Shown piece after piece: positions 34,883 to 47,191 of a DNA stretch of 64,000 bases. Numbering within the stretch: position 1 is the stretch's first letter; each line of letters begins with the position of its first letter. The stretch is from Paralvinella palmiformis (lineage: Eukaryota > Annelida > Polychaeta > Terebellida > Alvinellidae). Position numbers and translations under genes: made by a program. The notes beneath the pieces are model-generated. The model did no database searches. It worked only from the letters and a program-made list of their open reading frames with translations, and was not told where the DNA came from. Location: assembly GCA_025642065.1 (NCBI GenBank), contig JAODUP010000133.1:482001-546000 (forward strand). Direction: 5' to 3'.

Positions 34883-37408
34883 CTACACAGCTGTACCCCT
34901 CTCCAAGTTCTGTTTGATCTCGGTTGTATATTTTCCATAAAATCTTTCCAATTTTTTGTTGAACTTCATGTTTCTCTCATTGATATAATCAATGTCCTCA
35001 TCTGGATCATATGTCCTCCTGCGACTGTACTTCGAACGTTTCTCAATTCTAGTAAGAACAAAGTAAAACAGATTAATTCTCAATTTCTTCCAAAGAAATC
35101 CATCCATCACACCAATAATTTAAACTTTTCCAAAATAATTTTCTCAAAAATTACTCTTACAATAAGTTTTGTACCACTGGTAGAAGAGTTCAGTTGTACT
35201 GATTAACCTATGGTATCTGCTTTGGTAAAACTTATTTTCATTTTAAAACATACGAGATTTATCAAACACGTACTGTTTTTCCAGGTCTTTCACCATGTTT
35301 TCAACTGCATCCTCGGAATCTTTGTGATCCTCAACACCAAGTGTATCAATAGTTGGGTAGAATACTTCACCCCTAAAAAAACATCAAATCCAGTATGTAA
35401 ACCATCTGCGCAAAATAAAAGCTCTAATAGTCCTTAAATATTAAAACAAATATTATGTTTGTCTGTTTGTGTTATGGCCAAGCAAAATAAAAGTAAATTT
35501 ACTATACAACGAATCAACATTATATCATTTTTTAAATTGTTCTGTGAAACCACTCGGGCATGTCCAGAAAGATAATATATATATATATATATATTATTTA
35601 CACAGTGAATTAAGGGATGGAATTCCTTGTTCATTATCATGATCTGTAGGAGGTCTGGATTTTTCAACCAAATGGCAAGGTTTTTGTCCCGCAAAATCAG
35701 TCCCTACTAATTTTATTTATAATTAACCCCTGTGACGAAGCACTAAATTATAGCTCAACCACATCTCTATCACTGCTATAACCAGCCACATTAATAATGA
35801 ATGCCAATCAAACCATTACTATATGATCCAATACACATTAGAGGGATTCATTGTAAACATTTCATACATTTTTTCTTTTTCTCTCTCGTAATCACTGACA
35901 TCAGGTTTTAGCTGTTTTGTTAGCCTCTGATACTGTCTGATTGTAGCCTGCTCAAAATCTGAAAACAAACACAAAATAAAACATCAAAAATGATGAAACA
36001 ATACTGATATAGTACCATCCGAGATATATTTGAGACACCACGCTGTGAATGAAAAGCAGCACTAAGTTGTAAGTGTTGTAATCTGTGATAGCCAAACAAC
36101 AAAATGTAACCATTGTAGAGATATTTCATTATCAAGAGTAAGCAGAGAACAAAACTTTCACACCACCGTGGATTTACTAACCTGCAAAACCCTTATCAGG
36201 ATTGTGTTTAGCTTTCTTCTTCCTTTCCCACTTCTCAGCTTGCTCAGCTGTGATTTCCAACACCTTCATCCTGTCGTAGTTCTCCCCCTTTTCCTCAACT
36301 TCCTTTGAAAATATTATTTATTAGAAATATACTATTTGTATTTCGAGTGGATTACATGATGGAACTAATGAACTCTACTGTCTACTATATTAAACAATAA
36401 CGTGCTGTTATCCATTTGTTTACCTTTCGTTTTTGTAACTCCTCTTCTTCCCATTCCAACCTCTGTCTTTTGGCATCCCAATTAGTTGGTAACTTCTTCC
36501 TTTTGTCTTCTTCAATCACTTCTTTGTGATTCAACTTCCTTGCTTCATTCTGTATTTAAACAAAATGCATCTTTTGAATAGCAGTAAATATGTAGCGGAT
36601 ATTACAAGTTTGGCTATTAATTTATGCCTATTGGGAAAGAAGATGAAATTATCCGCCATCAGATATGTTTGTCCAATTTGCACTGAATTAATTTTATGAC
36701 CAATTGTGCACTCTTCAATGAATTTAATTTTTAAATCCAGCTCAAGCTACATTCATAGATAGGTATATCACATGGTGGCTGGTTTGTGAGACCGGAAAAC
36801 CTACTGGCATTAGGGGGGTATTGTAGTATATACACACGAGTACAGTACCGGTATGTTTCATTCTGGTATATCCAGTTTTAGGAACACTGCCTGATGGTTA
36901 TTGGGGTCAGTATAAAATCTCTTTCTTTAAACAAACCCCAAATTACTGAGTAATATAATTTAAATTGAAAAAAAATAATATGTAACATTAAACAAGTGCA
37001 AAATTTTAACTCTTCATGGAGCCTAATAAAGGAATTGAGGCTCAGAAATCTGATTTAGTATTGATAATAACAATATCAAACATACTGCTGCAGTTATATT
37101 GTATTTCTTTGTCACTATTGTGAAACATATGTTTGTCTACTGCTAAGTTGCCATTAATATCAAGAGCATGTTACATTGTTATCAATAACAACATGAAGCA
37201 AAACATTTGTTGATGTAGTTTCTCACTAATTAACACAGATTAATAGGTTTCCATTGATTAGTAATGGTGGAACTAGTAAGATTTTCGAGAAAATTACATG
37301 AACATCACCTACCCGCCTCAGCTGGAGTTCTCTGAGTCTTGCTAATCGATCGGATTTGGAATTCTTGCTAGCACCTGATGTGCTACCAACAGCTACTTCA
37401 GAACTCAT
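34883..37408 (-). CDS. SYF2: Pre-mRNA-splicing factor SYF2, 6 exons, 232 aa
   Basis: Exons: 37313-37408 (ATG), 36424-36549, 36182-36302, 35868-35958, 35274-35372 and 34883-35048 (TAG), with consistent phases. SYF2 belongs to the Prp19/NTC-associated part of the activated spliceosome and acts in the nucleus. The protein starts MSSEVAVG and has [20 protein letters not shown], then [14 protein letters not shown], a Lys/Glu-rich helical middle, and the highly conserved end [44 protein letters not shown]. The length is close to that of human SYF2 (243 aa). The donor of the fifth exon is CA|GTACGT; the other nearby GT would break the frame into the last exon. The 3' end faces SNRPE across about 660 bp. 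Confidence 0.97.
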
Positions 37409-39141
37409 CACACCTGTGGCTTAGGAGTTTTCTCTATTTAAGAAATCAACATTAAATTAATATACTGAAATACAGAGGCTTGTACATATAGTTGTAAGAT
37501 TATTGGACACCTTGCCCTTGTTTCACCATCAATAAATAGTGACATTTAGTCCTTGTAACATTCTGCTCTCTGACACAAGAATTTAACAACAACAATACCG
37601 TATATACTCGCTTACAAACCAATTTTTGGGTAGGGAAAAGGGAGTTCTCAGAAGCACCTCAACTTATATGCGTGTCATATTTCCTACCAGCTGAAGGAAG
37701 GATGCTTTGGGCCATCCTTGACACACAACTCTATAGGATTCAACCCAATAACAGCCAGAGTTGGAATAAAATCGTCACATCACTGCCTACATTATTATTC
37801 AATAAATAACAATTAATTTTCACCAAACTGTTATTTGGCTCTCACAAACATGCTAGTCTTTATATAATAATGTTTGATAGTAATGCACTGTTACCTACTA
37901 ATAACTCCAGATGTGCTGTGAAACAATGAATTAGTAACACTTGGCAATTGAAGTTACAATCAGGCATATTTGTGTGAGCAATAATTGGAACAAAATTGCA
38001 ACATGTTGTTTGGATCTCACAAACATGCCAGTCTTTATGTAATAATACTTGATAGTCACATGCTGTTAAGTACTAGTACCTCCAGATGATTAATGATAAT
38101 ATAGAAATCACTGTTCACATTGCAAACTTTGCCCACCACTTGCTGTCAAACAATTAATTAATAATGCTTGCCAGTTGAAGTTACAATCAGGCATATTTGG
38201 TGTAACAAGTTTATTAATTAGTTATAACATCAAAGCAAAATATGTGTGTGTGTGTTGCTGCTGATGAAGAAATTGATATATTTACGATGCACTTGCTGGG
38301 TCAGTTTTTTTCATGAATGACGACAATGAATAAGATTTTGAGGGATTTTAAGCCAATACTTGACTTATACGGTGAGCAAATGCCTGAGGAAGGAATTACA
38401 GGGTCAAAAATTCACCTTGACTTATCTGATATTCAAGTGGAATAAGCTATCCCAACTGCCCACAAAGGAAAACTGGCTAATTATTTTGATTATGAAGTGT
38501 CCTCGATGACCTAAAAAGGGCGCTCTTCAGGACTATCATGCCATTCATGGGCCATTATCCTGATCAAATACTGTAGACCTTGGCCCAGGTCATTTATTTT
38601 TTGTTGCCATGAGTACTTCAACAAAAAAATGAACAGGTAATTAATAACTTCTTTTAGCATCAACCAATATTTGATGTTTCAATTAAAGGCCTCAGATTTG
38701 TTTCAGGGTTCATCCACACCAAGAGGCTCTGTCTTGTGACATGTACAAATGTGCTATGGATGGCAGCATCATGTGTGCAATACTGGAATCCCCAGCCGTC
38801 TAACACCAGCTGGTTAAAGGGGAGACAACTCCCGAACTGCCAATGCCACAATTGTGTGAAGGACCTGTGCAGATAGGGGTTCCCCATGACGAGAGCACTA
38901 CACTGTATCAAGAAAACAATCTTTCAGTGACACCAGAGTTGATGGATTTTGATGACTTTCGCCAACCAAACACACCACAAAATGACAAAAATATTTCACC
39001 AACATCCAGTATACTTGATTTTTCTGTGGACTACCCTTCACTACTATGGCCAGCTGGCCTTCATGAATCATTGCTCACAGATCCTGCTAAAGTAGCTGTT
39101 GGTGCTCACATGGTGACTTACAAGATTGTAGAGGACACTAT
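37409..39141. other. SYF2 upstream DNA with an internally duplicated repeat
   Basis: The segments 37846-37976 and 38011-38210 are diverged tandem copies, sharing CTCACAAACATGC, AGTCTTTAT, CTCCAGATG and GAAGTTACAATCAGGCATAT. The region starts near 37599 with GTATATACTCGCTTAC and includes ACTTATACGG near 38362, so it may be one transposon-derived unit. No coding gene is convincing. An open stretch at 38843-39145 (plus) may belong to the FLYWCH-like relic that follows. Confidence 0.35.
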
Positions 39142-39540
39142 CTAAGGTAAAGATAAATTCTTTGATTCTGTAGGGTACTCCTAGTCCTATACAATGAAAG
39201 GTCAGAGTGGTTAGTCTACAACATGGTGATGTAGCCAGTGTTCAAATAACAATAACTGTGGTGCCACTGCATGTTCACCAAACTGTTGACCTGTATTCAC
39301 CCAGGCCATGTAAACACATCCAGAACTGGTGCTGAAATCGCTGCCTCCATTGTCCATGCGCCCAATTAAGACGGTGGCACAGGAAGATCCATTTAAATCT
39401 GTCAGCGCCATAGTGAATGAACTAATCAGAGAAAATATCTCTATTGATGAGCCATGCACTGCACTCCCTAACATTGACGGTCTGTCACACAATGCCAACC
39501 AACTACCATCGACAAAAGCAATGCCCCAAATCTTCAATTT
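39142..39540 (+). pseudogene. Degenerate FLYWCH-type zinc-finger element
   Basis: The region reads GKDKFFDSVGYS, stop, SYTMKGQSG, stop, STTW, stop, CS, followed by several Cys. In other frames come HPGHVNTSRTGAEIAAS and EDPFKSVSAIVNELI, then DEPCTALPNIDGLSHNANQL. Order and spacing resemble FLYWCH zinc-finger proteins and their Ala/Pro-rich downstream region, which are amplified in molluscs. Three in-frame stops and at least one frameshift show that it is dead. The assignment is from memory of family patterns. Confidence 0.45.
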
Positions 39541-41834
39541 GTTATTCAGGATGAAATTTCATTATTTCCAATCCGGGTGAGCCTTGTCTCAGATAATAAA
39601 CTGAAGCATCACCAGTCTTCATCGTTCAGAAATTTACATTAGTATAATGCTTTTAATAATAAAGTTTTCCTCGCTAGTGTGTGTCTGTTTATTTAATGAT
39701 TTATCTGAATTTATAAATTTATCTTAAACAAACTATTTCACTTGTGATGTTATCTGTTTAATATATCACAATATATCTGAGGTCTACACTATAGGGCTTC
39801 TATCACGGCATAGCTCAGTACAGTGAGATATCCTTTATTTGACGGGAGCCGAGGTCTCCTTTTTTCAGTGGGCCGAGGTCTACGACTACGTGGGCCGAGG
39901 TCTACGTATAGATCAGTTCTACCCCCAGATCAGGGCGAAGTCCCAGCTTCATACTAGAGCATCAGATATATATTCACAAACTGGTCTAGATATAAGTGAG
40001 ACTTTTATAATATATTAGCAATTCAATTTTTTGTAAATTAAATTAAAAAATAGAGATCATATTTATGATATTATCCTACTGGCTACTGAACTTAAATTAC
40101 CGTAACCCTAAAACCCTCGCTTGGTTTTAAATAGGGATAGGTGAAATTTCACCGGTATGACTAAAATATGAACCAAATATTTACATACTTATAATAATAA
40201 TTACCGATTCACGTCAGCAGTTTAATTTAAGTGACGACGAAATGAGATAAATACGATAAACAAACAAACCGGAAGTACCTTATGGGAAAGCTAAACACCG
40301 GACTATCTCACTTGGTATCAAATTAACACGAACCATTCACAACTACATTATGCACCATAAAATAAATATCTTGTTTCCCATAGTTTTTTCCCTAAAAAAT
40401 GGGTAGGTAGATAGGCTTTTATTGTTATTTTTTATTTCCAAAATGTAGGGAAAATATGCATATTTGTTTGGTCATATATATACTTGTAGGGTAATTTGAT
40501 ATGTAAAACCGTTACTTCACTTCACCCACCTATGGTAACACTGAAGTTATTCATTCGACATATTCCGTTATTAAATTGTTTTTACTAAATTAACCTATGG
40601 CGCGTTTCGCATAGTTAGTGTAAGTATTTTTAAGTCTGCTGATTCTGTGCAAAAAAAATATTTAGTTTTCATGTGCCAAGTGATTTATTTACTTCAGAAG
40701 ATTCCCGAAGAGCTGGGGAAAAATCCGTTGATTGGCAGCAAGCTACCTTAACATTCGATCTATCGTATTTCTGTATGGGTGACCCGTTAACCGCAGTCAG
40801 TAAATACATTGGATAAGTCATACAACATGTTACAACAAACTCAAAGAAGTGCGTGAAATGAAGTAGTTTAGAGAAAGTTATCAGGGGCATAAGGGGGTAT
40901 TTCGTGCTCCGTGAGTGGGCTTTTATTTTTAATCTAATTGACTTATTTTCTTCGTGATTCGTGAATTAAAACGTGTTTACTTTCCTCGTGAATTGTGAAA
41001 CGGGAAAAGAAGATGTGTACAAGTGACATCATTAAAACTTTTGTAAATTCACACAGTATGGCGGATGCAAGCATCACACTCACACACGCATATACGCACG
41101 TGGAGTCATGGAGTCTCCCGAAAATTTGGGCTGTCTGTTTTCAAAATGACAAAGTGGTGTGGCAACCCTAGAATAGTAACAGCTTCTATGAATATTGCAG
41201 GCATTGCTAAATTTCTCGTGGCTTTAATTTAGAATGTCAACCAGTTTAAACGATTTCACAGTTGTACTTCAACCAATAAAAAAAAATATTGGATTTATTT
41301 AATGCATAACCTTACACCGCATACACATAATTTTACACTAACGGTAGCTCCGCCACCTCTTATTCATGGCACACTGACACAGACTGACAGAGATTCGTCG
41401 CCAGCTGAACGCCACACAACATAATAGACATACATGTAGGGTGTAAACAATTCGTTCAACATGGGACAATAAAACACGAAAACAAGCCTTTGTCCAAATT
41501 GCATATAAATGATACAGAGTATTAATTTTATGTTTCCTATCCACCATCAACCCTTTCCAGGATTTAATGATAGAGTTTTTGCTCGTGATTTGAAGTACAC
41601 GTATTGCGAATGCCATGTTTGATGTGCACGAACATCTAAAAAAGACGCGTGCAACATTACTGAATTCTTGCCGCTTGGCGATCTACCCCGAAATAAAAAT
41701 TTAGTCCTGGAGCAAACTGGAAAACCGGAAAAAATATCGTAAAAAGGAAATCGGTGATGGGAAACAAGATATTTTGTTTATGGTGCCTTAGTTTTGGTCA
41801 ACGAATAGCGCTAGGTCTATCGAATTCGGTTAGA
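39541..41834. other. Non-coding region with a TIR element and short tandem motifs
   Basis: At about 39841-39915 a motif like GGGCCGAGGTCTACG occurs three times within 75 bp. A TIR element occupies 40352-41786. I see no gene. Confidence 0.45.
40352..41786. mobile_element. TIR element of about 1.4 kb
   Basis: 30-bp inverted arms at 40352-40381 and 41757-41786 match at 28 positions. The left one begins GCACCATAAAATAAATATCT. No transposase frame lies between, and no clear target duplication was found, so the true ends may lie slightly elsewhere. Confidence 0.5.
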
Positions 41835-41999
41835 GTTGAGTTTATTAGCTTCAGTGCTAGTCAGTCACGTGACATATGCCTGCGTGGTGCCTGCCAAGAG
41901 AGACAGATCCCACAAACACAGATATGAGACGGATTCGAACCCACAACCTGGATATTTGCACCATAGTGCGAGTCTAACAACTGCACAATCGCAACGCCC
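41835..41999 (-). mobile_element. tRNA-derived SINE, family 4
   Basis: It contains GATCCCACAAACACAGATATGA, in two parts, the reverse B box GGATTCGAACCCACAACC and the terminal CTAACAACTGCACAATCG. It lies just outside the TIR element at 40352-41786. Confidence 0.7.
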
Positions 42000-42290
42000 C
42001 CAAACTGGTTTAGAATATGCTGCTACATGAACATAATTAATATGTGTGTTTGTGTGTGTGTGTTTGTGTGTGTTTGTGTGCCTGTGTGTGTTCTTGTCGT
42101 GCTTTTATCTCTTCCGTGTCGCGTTATTAGACTCAGTTTCTTCCTCGTCACGGATTTGTTTGCTGGTGTGTATTTTCTTGGGTATTATTTATCTGTTGTG
42201 AGGACAAATAGGAAGGTAGCTATTCTACTTATATTTATAGTATGAACAGAGAATTAATTTAAAAAAATTATGATTTTCTAAATATAATAA

Positions 42291-42566
42291 TCCGCCTCTT
42301 TGGCCACATAGGTAGAGCGTGAGACTATTTACCTATGGCTATGGTCATTCTGTGCGTGATGTCGCAGGTTCGCACCTCGGCCATGGCACTATAATAGGGA
42401 GGAGTTTTTCATCCAACCAGACAACTGGCAAGGTTTTCTCCACTGAACATGCCATTTATTCTAAATTTATTTAGAATTAGTCCCCGTGGAGAAGCTGTAA
42501 ATTACAGACCATTTGCGTCTCCCTCATTTGAGGTTGCCAGCCACGTAAAAAAACAACAACAAAAGA
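42291..42566 (+). mobile_element. tRNA-derived SINE, family 3
   Basis: A-box-like TTGGCCACATAGGTAGAGCG and the B box AGGTTCGCACCTCGG are followed by a unique body (CCAACCAGACAACTGGCAAG, GAGGTTGCCAGCCACG) and an A/CAA-rich tail. This is the only copy of its family noticed here. Confidence 0.7.
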
Positions 42567-42683
42567 ACTGCCATTTCCGCCATTATTATTAATAACAAGA
42601 TACGACAATCGCCTCGGAAATAGCACTAATCAAGATTAATAATCAAGGTAAATGTTTCATTCAGTTTGTTTTAGATATTAAAT

Positions 42684-42900
42684 GAACAGCTCACCCTCAG
42701 ATAATATGATTGAAATGGGTACGTAATGCTTATAAAAATAACCCAATTTCCCTTAATAATAATCAGGAACACTACCTGGTATCATACAAAAAAATATCCT
42801 GATTACTGGAGCATATGGTTATTACGGCTTCCTGGAATGCCAGGTTGTATATGGTAGGAAAGAAAAACGTCACGTGTTCTGACGTCAGATGACCCAAGGA
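42684..42900. repeat. Diverged partial copy of the TTAA-type MITE
   Basis: CAGCTCACCCTCAGATAAT corresponds to CAGTCCACCCTCAGAAAAT at 20631, and TAATAATAATCA...CTACCTGGTATCATA corresponds to the equivalent stretch near 20695-20726. The far end is not recognisable. Confidence 0.5.
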
Positions 42901-43452
42901 TTATATAGGCATCGCCAACCCTATCCATCTGAAAAATCGGTAGATGCTTCTTGTTACAATAGTACAGACCTATATTAATACCCGCATGCTACCTATAAGG
43001 ACTGTTTATGACAAGCAGCATTCTACCAGTGAACCACCGATGCGGAGACCAATACAGGCTGTGAAATGACATAAACCACGATCTACTAGTTTTCTGATCG
43101 GCTGTGAAACGATCGCTTATTGTAGACCCTGAAGTAACCAGGCAATGAATTGACTTCTTTATTTACAGTTTCACAGGTTTTTTTTTTTCAGCGTCAGGTG
43201 TGCACAATTAAAGTGTTAATTAGCAATACAGTATATAGGTGTTCATGTAACATATAGTACTAGTATTTGCAACTCATTTCAACCATGCGGCACACATGTA
43301 CACAATGACATGTGTACAACCAGAGAGCTTTTGATTATCCGAGAAGCGCACTGTCCGCCAGGTGCGCTACTGGTTCAAAATCCAAAATGGCGCGTCAAGA
43401 GTAACACCTCTCTATATAAGCTGATGCTATTGTGTACTATTGTGTACATAGT

Positions 43453-43890
43453 GAGCTCCGGTGGCCCAGCGGTTAAGCACCCGGCAGTTGGTGCCAACGG
43501 TCACAGGTTCGAATCCAGCAAGAGGTCGTAACTTTTCCAGGAATTAATTTCTCGGCTTACAACATCGTGGGTGGATGACGACGTTAAATGGCGCTGCCGT
43601 CTCCACTGAATTATTAAAAATAAACTCAAGTGAACAACCTCAAGGTATTTCGGCTCCATCTTTCCGTACTGCTCTCCTGTGAGTGGTGGGGGAGGATATT
43701 TCTCAACCACTCCAACATAGAGGCTGTGCTGAATAAGCGACAGCCTGGAGATTCTCCCCACAAAACAAAACAAAACATTCTGTACATAGGAGTCTCTACC
43801 TCAAACTCAACTGTGTACATCGGGATGAAGTTAAAAACTCCCTGGTGACGTAATACACCATGGCAGTGACCACCCTCAGGGTATTTCGGT
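43453..43890 (+). mobile_element. tRNA-derived SINE, family 2 (long form)
   Basis: The tRNA-like head has GAGCTCCGGTGGCCCAGCGG and the B box GGTTCGAATCC. A body of more than 300 bp follows, sharing AATTTCTCGGCTTACAACAT, GTTAAATGGCGCTGCC, GAGTGGTGGGGGAGGA and AATAAGCGACAGCCTGG with the copy at 57088-57440. The segment order at the 3' end is partly rearranged: the GTGACCACCCTCAGGG block comes last here. Confidence 0.75.
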
Positions 43891-44228
43891 ATAAATCTAG
43901 CTCAGCGGCACACCTAGTACAGGGCGTAAAGATTACGGGTCTCAAAGGTCGCCGGCTTAACGGGCGACATTATCGGCCCATGGATCTTTAAGTGTTCGAT
44001 TGACCATGTGTTTCTGTTTTTTGTAACAACACGTAACAATTTAATTATCCATAACGGAAGCGTGATTACATAAATAACTACGCGAAGCTGATGCCGCTAC
44101 CAAATAGTTCCTATGATTACAATTCCTACATAATTGCTAAGTTAATCCAAGCAGGCTACAGGTATGCCACCCTAACAAGCTCCAGTCATTAACGGCCAGC
44201 ATACGAATGATTTATCATCTAGAGGTTT

Positions 44229-44373
44229 TGTATTATTATATGAACAACATCTGGTTTTGCCGTATATCTCCAGCCGATTTTTATTAACTAAATTTCACCT
44301 ACAATAACAATGTATCTGCGGTGACTTATGTAGTAGTAATACATTTTAAAGTAACTTTCCTATTATCAATACA
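44229..44373 (-). repeat. 3' LTR of the Ty3/gypsy element
   Basis: 145 bp; on the minus strand it begins TGTATTGATAATAGG and ends TAATAATACA. It is about 90 percent identical to the 5' LTR by eye. It is preceded (minus strand) by the purine tract AAGGGAAGG at 44382-44374. Confidence 0.8.
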
Positions 44374-44715
44374 CCTTCCCTTGTTTTAAATATTAACTGG
44401 TTAGCTGTTGCTAATTACTCTACAATTTATAATCATCTTAATTAGGAAAGATTTCAGTAATTTCATCATAATATAGAGACCAAAGTTTATCCATAGCAAT
44501 GCTAAAATTGTAATAATGTATGCAAGATATTGAATGATAAATGGCTAAATAATTTGCTAGCACATAAACTATGATAATCTATTCTTACATCTAATTTACA
44601 ACATTCATATACATCTAATCTATATAATGTCAGATAATTGGATATCATGCAATGTAATAAATCAATATAATACATAGTAAATAAACTAATCAATATGTGA
44701 TTTTCATTGTCATTA

Positions 44716-47191
44716 TCAACATTGTTCAGTAAGTCTCTGTGGCACTTTCACTGGATGGGAACTACGTCTCTGTGCTACAGGCTGCTCTACAGTCTCTGGA
44801 TCAGCAGTGTGAGTGACTGCAGGCATACTAGGATCTGCTGCTTGGGATGTTTGTTGTGTTGTACTTGTAATATGCTCATCTGAGTGAGAGGCATAATCAT
44901 CTTTTTCATGAAATTGCTCCTGGGTCTTCCTGAGATGTCTCCTATTCCTACGGAAACTGTGCCCATCCTCAGTAATAACATTATAAGATCTTGGGCTTTC
45001 AGAAGAACTGACCACTTGTGCCAATCTACTTCAACACTTGTTGTTATCATTCTGGATACGCACAATAGCACCATGCTTCAGGGGTTTAAGCTCCTTAGCA
45101 CTTTTATTATAATAGCTACGAGTGCTATTTTGAAATTTGGCATTAACAACACCACCACCACATACATTAATGTGGTCCGATAATCTGGAATCCTGTTTTC
45201 TTCCCATAAGTAATTCAGCAGGCAAGTATCCACATGCCAGTGGACTGGATCTGTAACTAAGTAGTGCAAGATATGGTCGTTTCCTGATTCTATGGCCTTA
45301 GTAAGCAGATGTTTTACAATTCCTACACCCTTTTTTTGCCATACCATTAGACTGGGGATATCTTAGGCTTGATGTGTAATTAAAACCATATTCTCTTGCA
45401 AACAAGCGGAAGCATTCCGAGCTGAATTGGGGACCATTGTCACTGATCAATTGTTCTGGAATTCCATGACGTGCAAACATGGATTTAACATGTGTAATTA
45501 CAGTGTCTGATGTTGTGTTTGTGAGCAATGCGATTTTGGGGGTATTTTGAGTAGTAATCGATTGCTAATAAATATGTCTTGTTTCCTAGCTGGAATAGAT
45601 CCATACCAATCTTCTCCCATGGTTGTGTCTGGTCATGTTGTATGATCGGCTCCTTCTGCTGGGACCTCTGATGTCGCTGATATGAAGTACAGGACATGAT
45701 CATGTTTGATATATCATTGTTCATGTTTGGCCAATACATGACCTCACGGGTGGTACGTCTTGTCTTCTCAATACCCATATGTCCATCATGCAAACAACTT
45801 AGTATGAATGATTGCATAGAGGAGGGTACTATTATCCTCTGGCCCTTCAGGAGTACACCATTCACTAAAGATATTTCTTCACTAAAACTGTAGTATGGTT
45901 GACATAAACGAGTACATGGGCCAGACCATCCATCTAGAACATGTTTCAGCACTTGTGAAAGTTTATAGTCTGTTTTAGTTTCACGAGATATTTCCTCCCA
46001 CTTCTGTTCGCTGACAGGAAGTGAGTTGACAATCATGTCTACGTGTACTTTTACATCTACTTCAGTCAAACTCTCACGATTCGGGTTTGATGCACGGGAT
46101 AATAGATCAGCCCATACTAAACGTTTGCCAGGCGTGAAGATCAGTTCAAATGTGAATGGCTGAAGTTTTAGTAATAATCTTTGGATCCTTGGTGGACAGT
46201 CTGATAAGTTATGTCTTGCAATACTGATGAGCGGCTTGTGGGCTGTCTCTAGTATTATTTCTTTACCATAAATATACTGGTGAAAAATTTCACATCTGTA
46301 ATGTTGTCAATCTATAACAGTCCACAATTAATTATATCGAGGACTTACTTAATGATGGTATTTAGAATTGTAACGGACCGGAAACAGTTTAGAGAATAAA
46401 CCAGATGGTCAAGATTGTATCTGTGATTTATTAATAATATACTTGATGACAATCTACAAACATCACAACATCCAAATGCAATTCCAAGGTTTTTTTTCTA
46501 TTTGTGCATAACGCGTTTCTGCACTTGTTAGTGTGCGCGATGCAAATGACACTGGGTGCCAACGAGAATCATGTTCTTGTAGGAGCACAGCTCCAATGCC
46601 GTCTTTGGACGCGTCTGAAGATATCATTGTCGGTAGCGATGGATCGTAAAATTTAAGAACTGGCTCAGACACGATCACTTGTTTAACATAATTCCACTCG
46701 GCTTCATGTGTAGATGTCCACCGCAATTCCACATCTGTTTCTAGTAAATGACGTATGTTTGCTGTTTCAGCTGACAAGTTAGGGATAAACCTGCCTAGAT
46801 ACTTTATCAAACCAAGGCGTATTTAGAGTTCATCAATATTTTTTGGTGCTGGCATAGCCCTGATATCTGCTACCTTATCATTATCTGGTTGTGTTCCCTC
46901 ACCTGTCAGCTTGTCTCCAAGAAAGCTGATGCTTTGTACTTGAAATTGTCATTTGTTTCTGTTTAGTTTCAGTCCTGATTTTCGTATACGATCCAGAACG
47001 ATTTTGACACGTTGATCATGTTGATCTTTGTTTCTGCCCCAGATAATTATGTCATATATGAACACTTGCACGCCATCTATCCCTGCACACATTTGCTGCA
47101 GCCATCTCAGCTGTAATCTCTGTCTTTGTTGGTAGATGAAAAAATGTTCGTGACGCATGTACCACAGGAGATGCTTCCTCTTTAAGTTCAA
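44716..47191 (-). pseudogene. pol remnants (RT, RNase H, integrase) of the Ty3/gypsy element
   Basis: From high to low coordinates: an RT palm fragment in which the YxDD-type box reads FIYDIIIWG, so the first Asp is Tyr; RNase H (SSDASKDGIGAVLLQ, 46463-46810); tether and integrase zinc region (HDGHMG...CTSY, with one Cys replaced by Tyr); an integrase core with MDLFQLG and SDNGPQFSSE, and NGMAKKG, where a Glu is normally found near the first Lys; and a C-terminal segment with NRRHLR. Frames change several times. The RT fingers and most of the palm are missing. Confidence 0.75.
46297..46467. mobile_element. Solo LTR nested in the Ty3/gypsy element, 5-bp target duplication
   Basis: 171 bp starting TGTAATGTTGTCAAT and ending AACATCACA. 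It is flanked by ACATC at 46292-46296 and 46468-46472. It splits the pol reading frame between the end of RNase H and the tether. A second member lies at 54597-54736. TG...CA ends plus a 5-bp duplication identify LTR-type integration. It is unlike the host element's own LTRs. Confidence 0.85.

Noticed and set aside
34210..34883. SNRPE and SYF2 as one bidirectional or fused unit
   Set aside because: Each gene has its own stop codon and poly(A) signal. They converge rather than share a promoter.
38660..38911. Minus-strand open frame of 83 codons
   Set aside because: No recognisable motif, and it overlaps the start of the plus-strand FLYWCH-like relic region.
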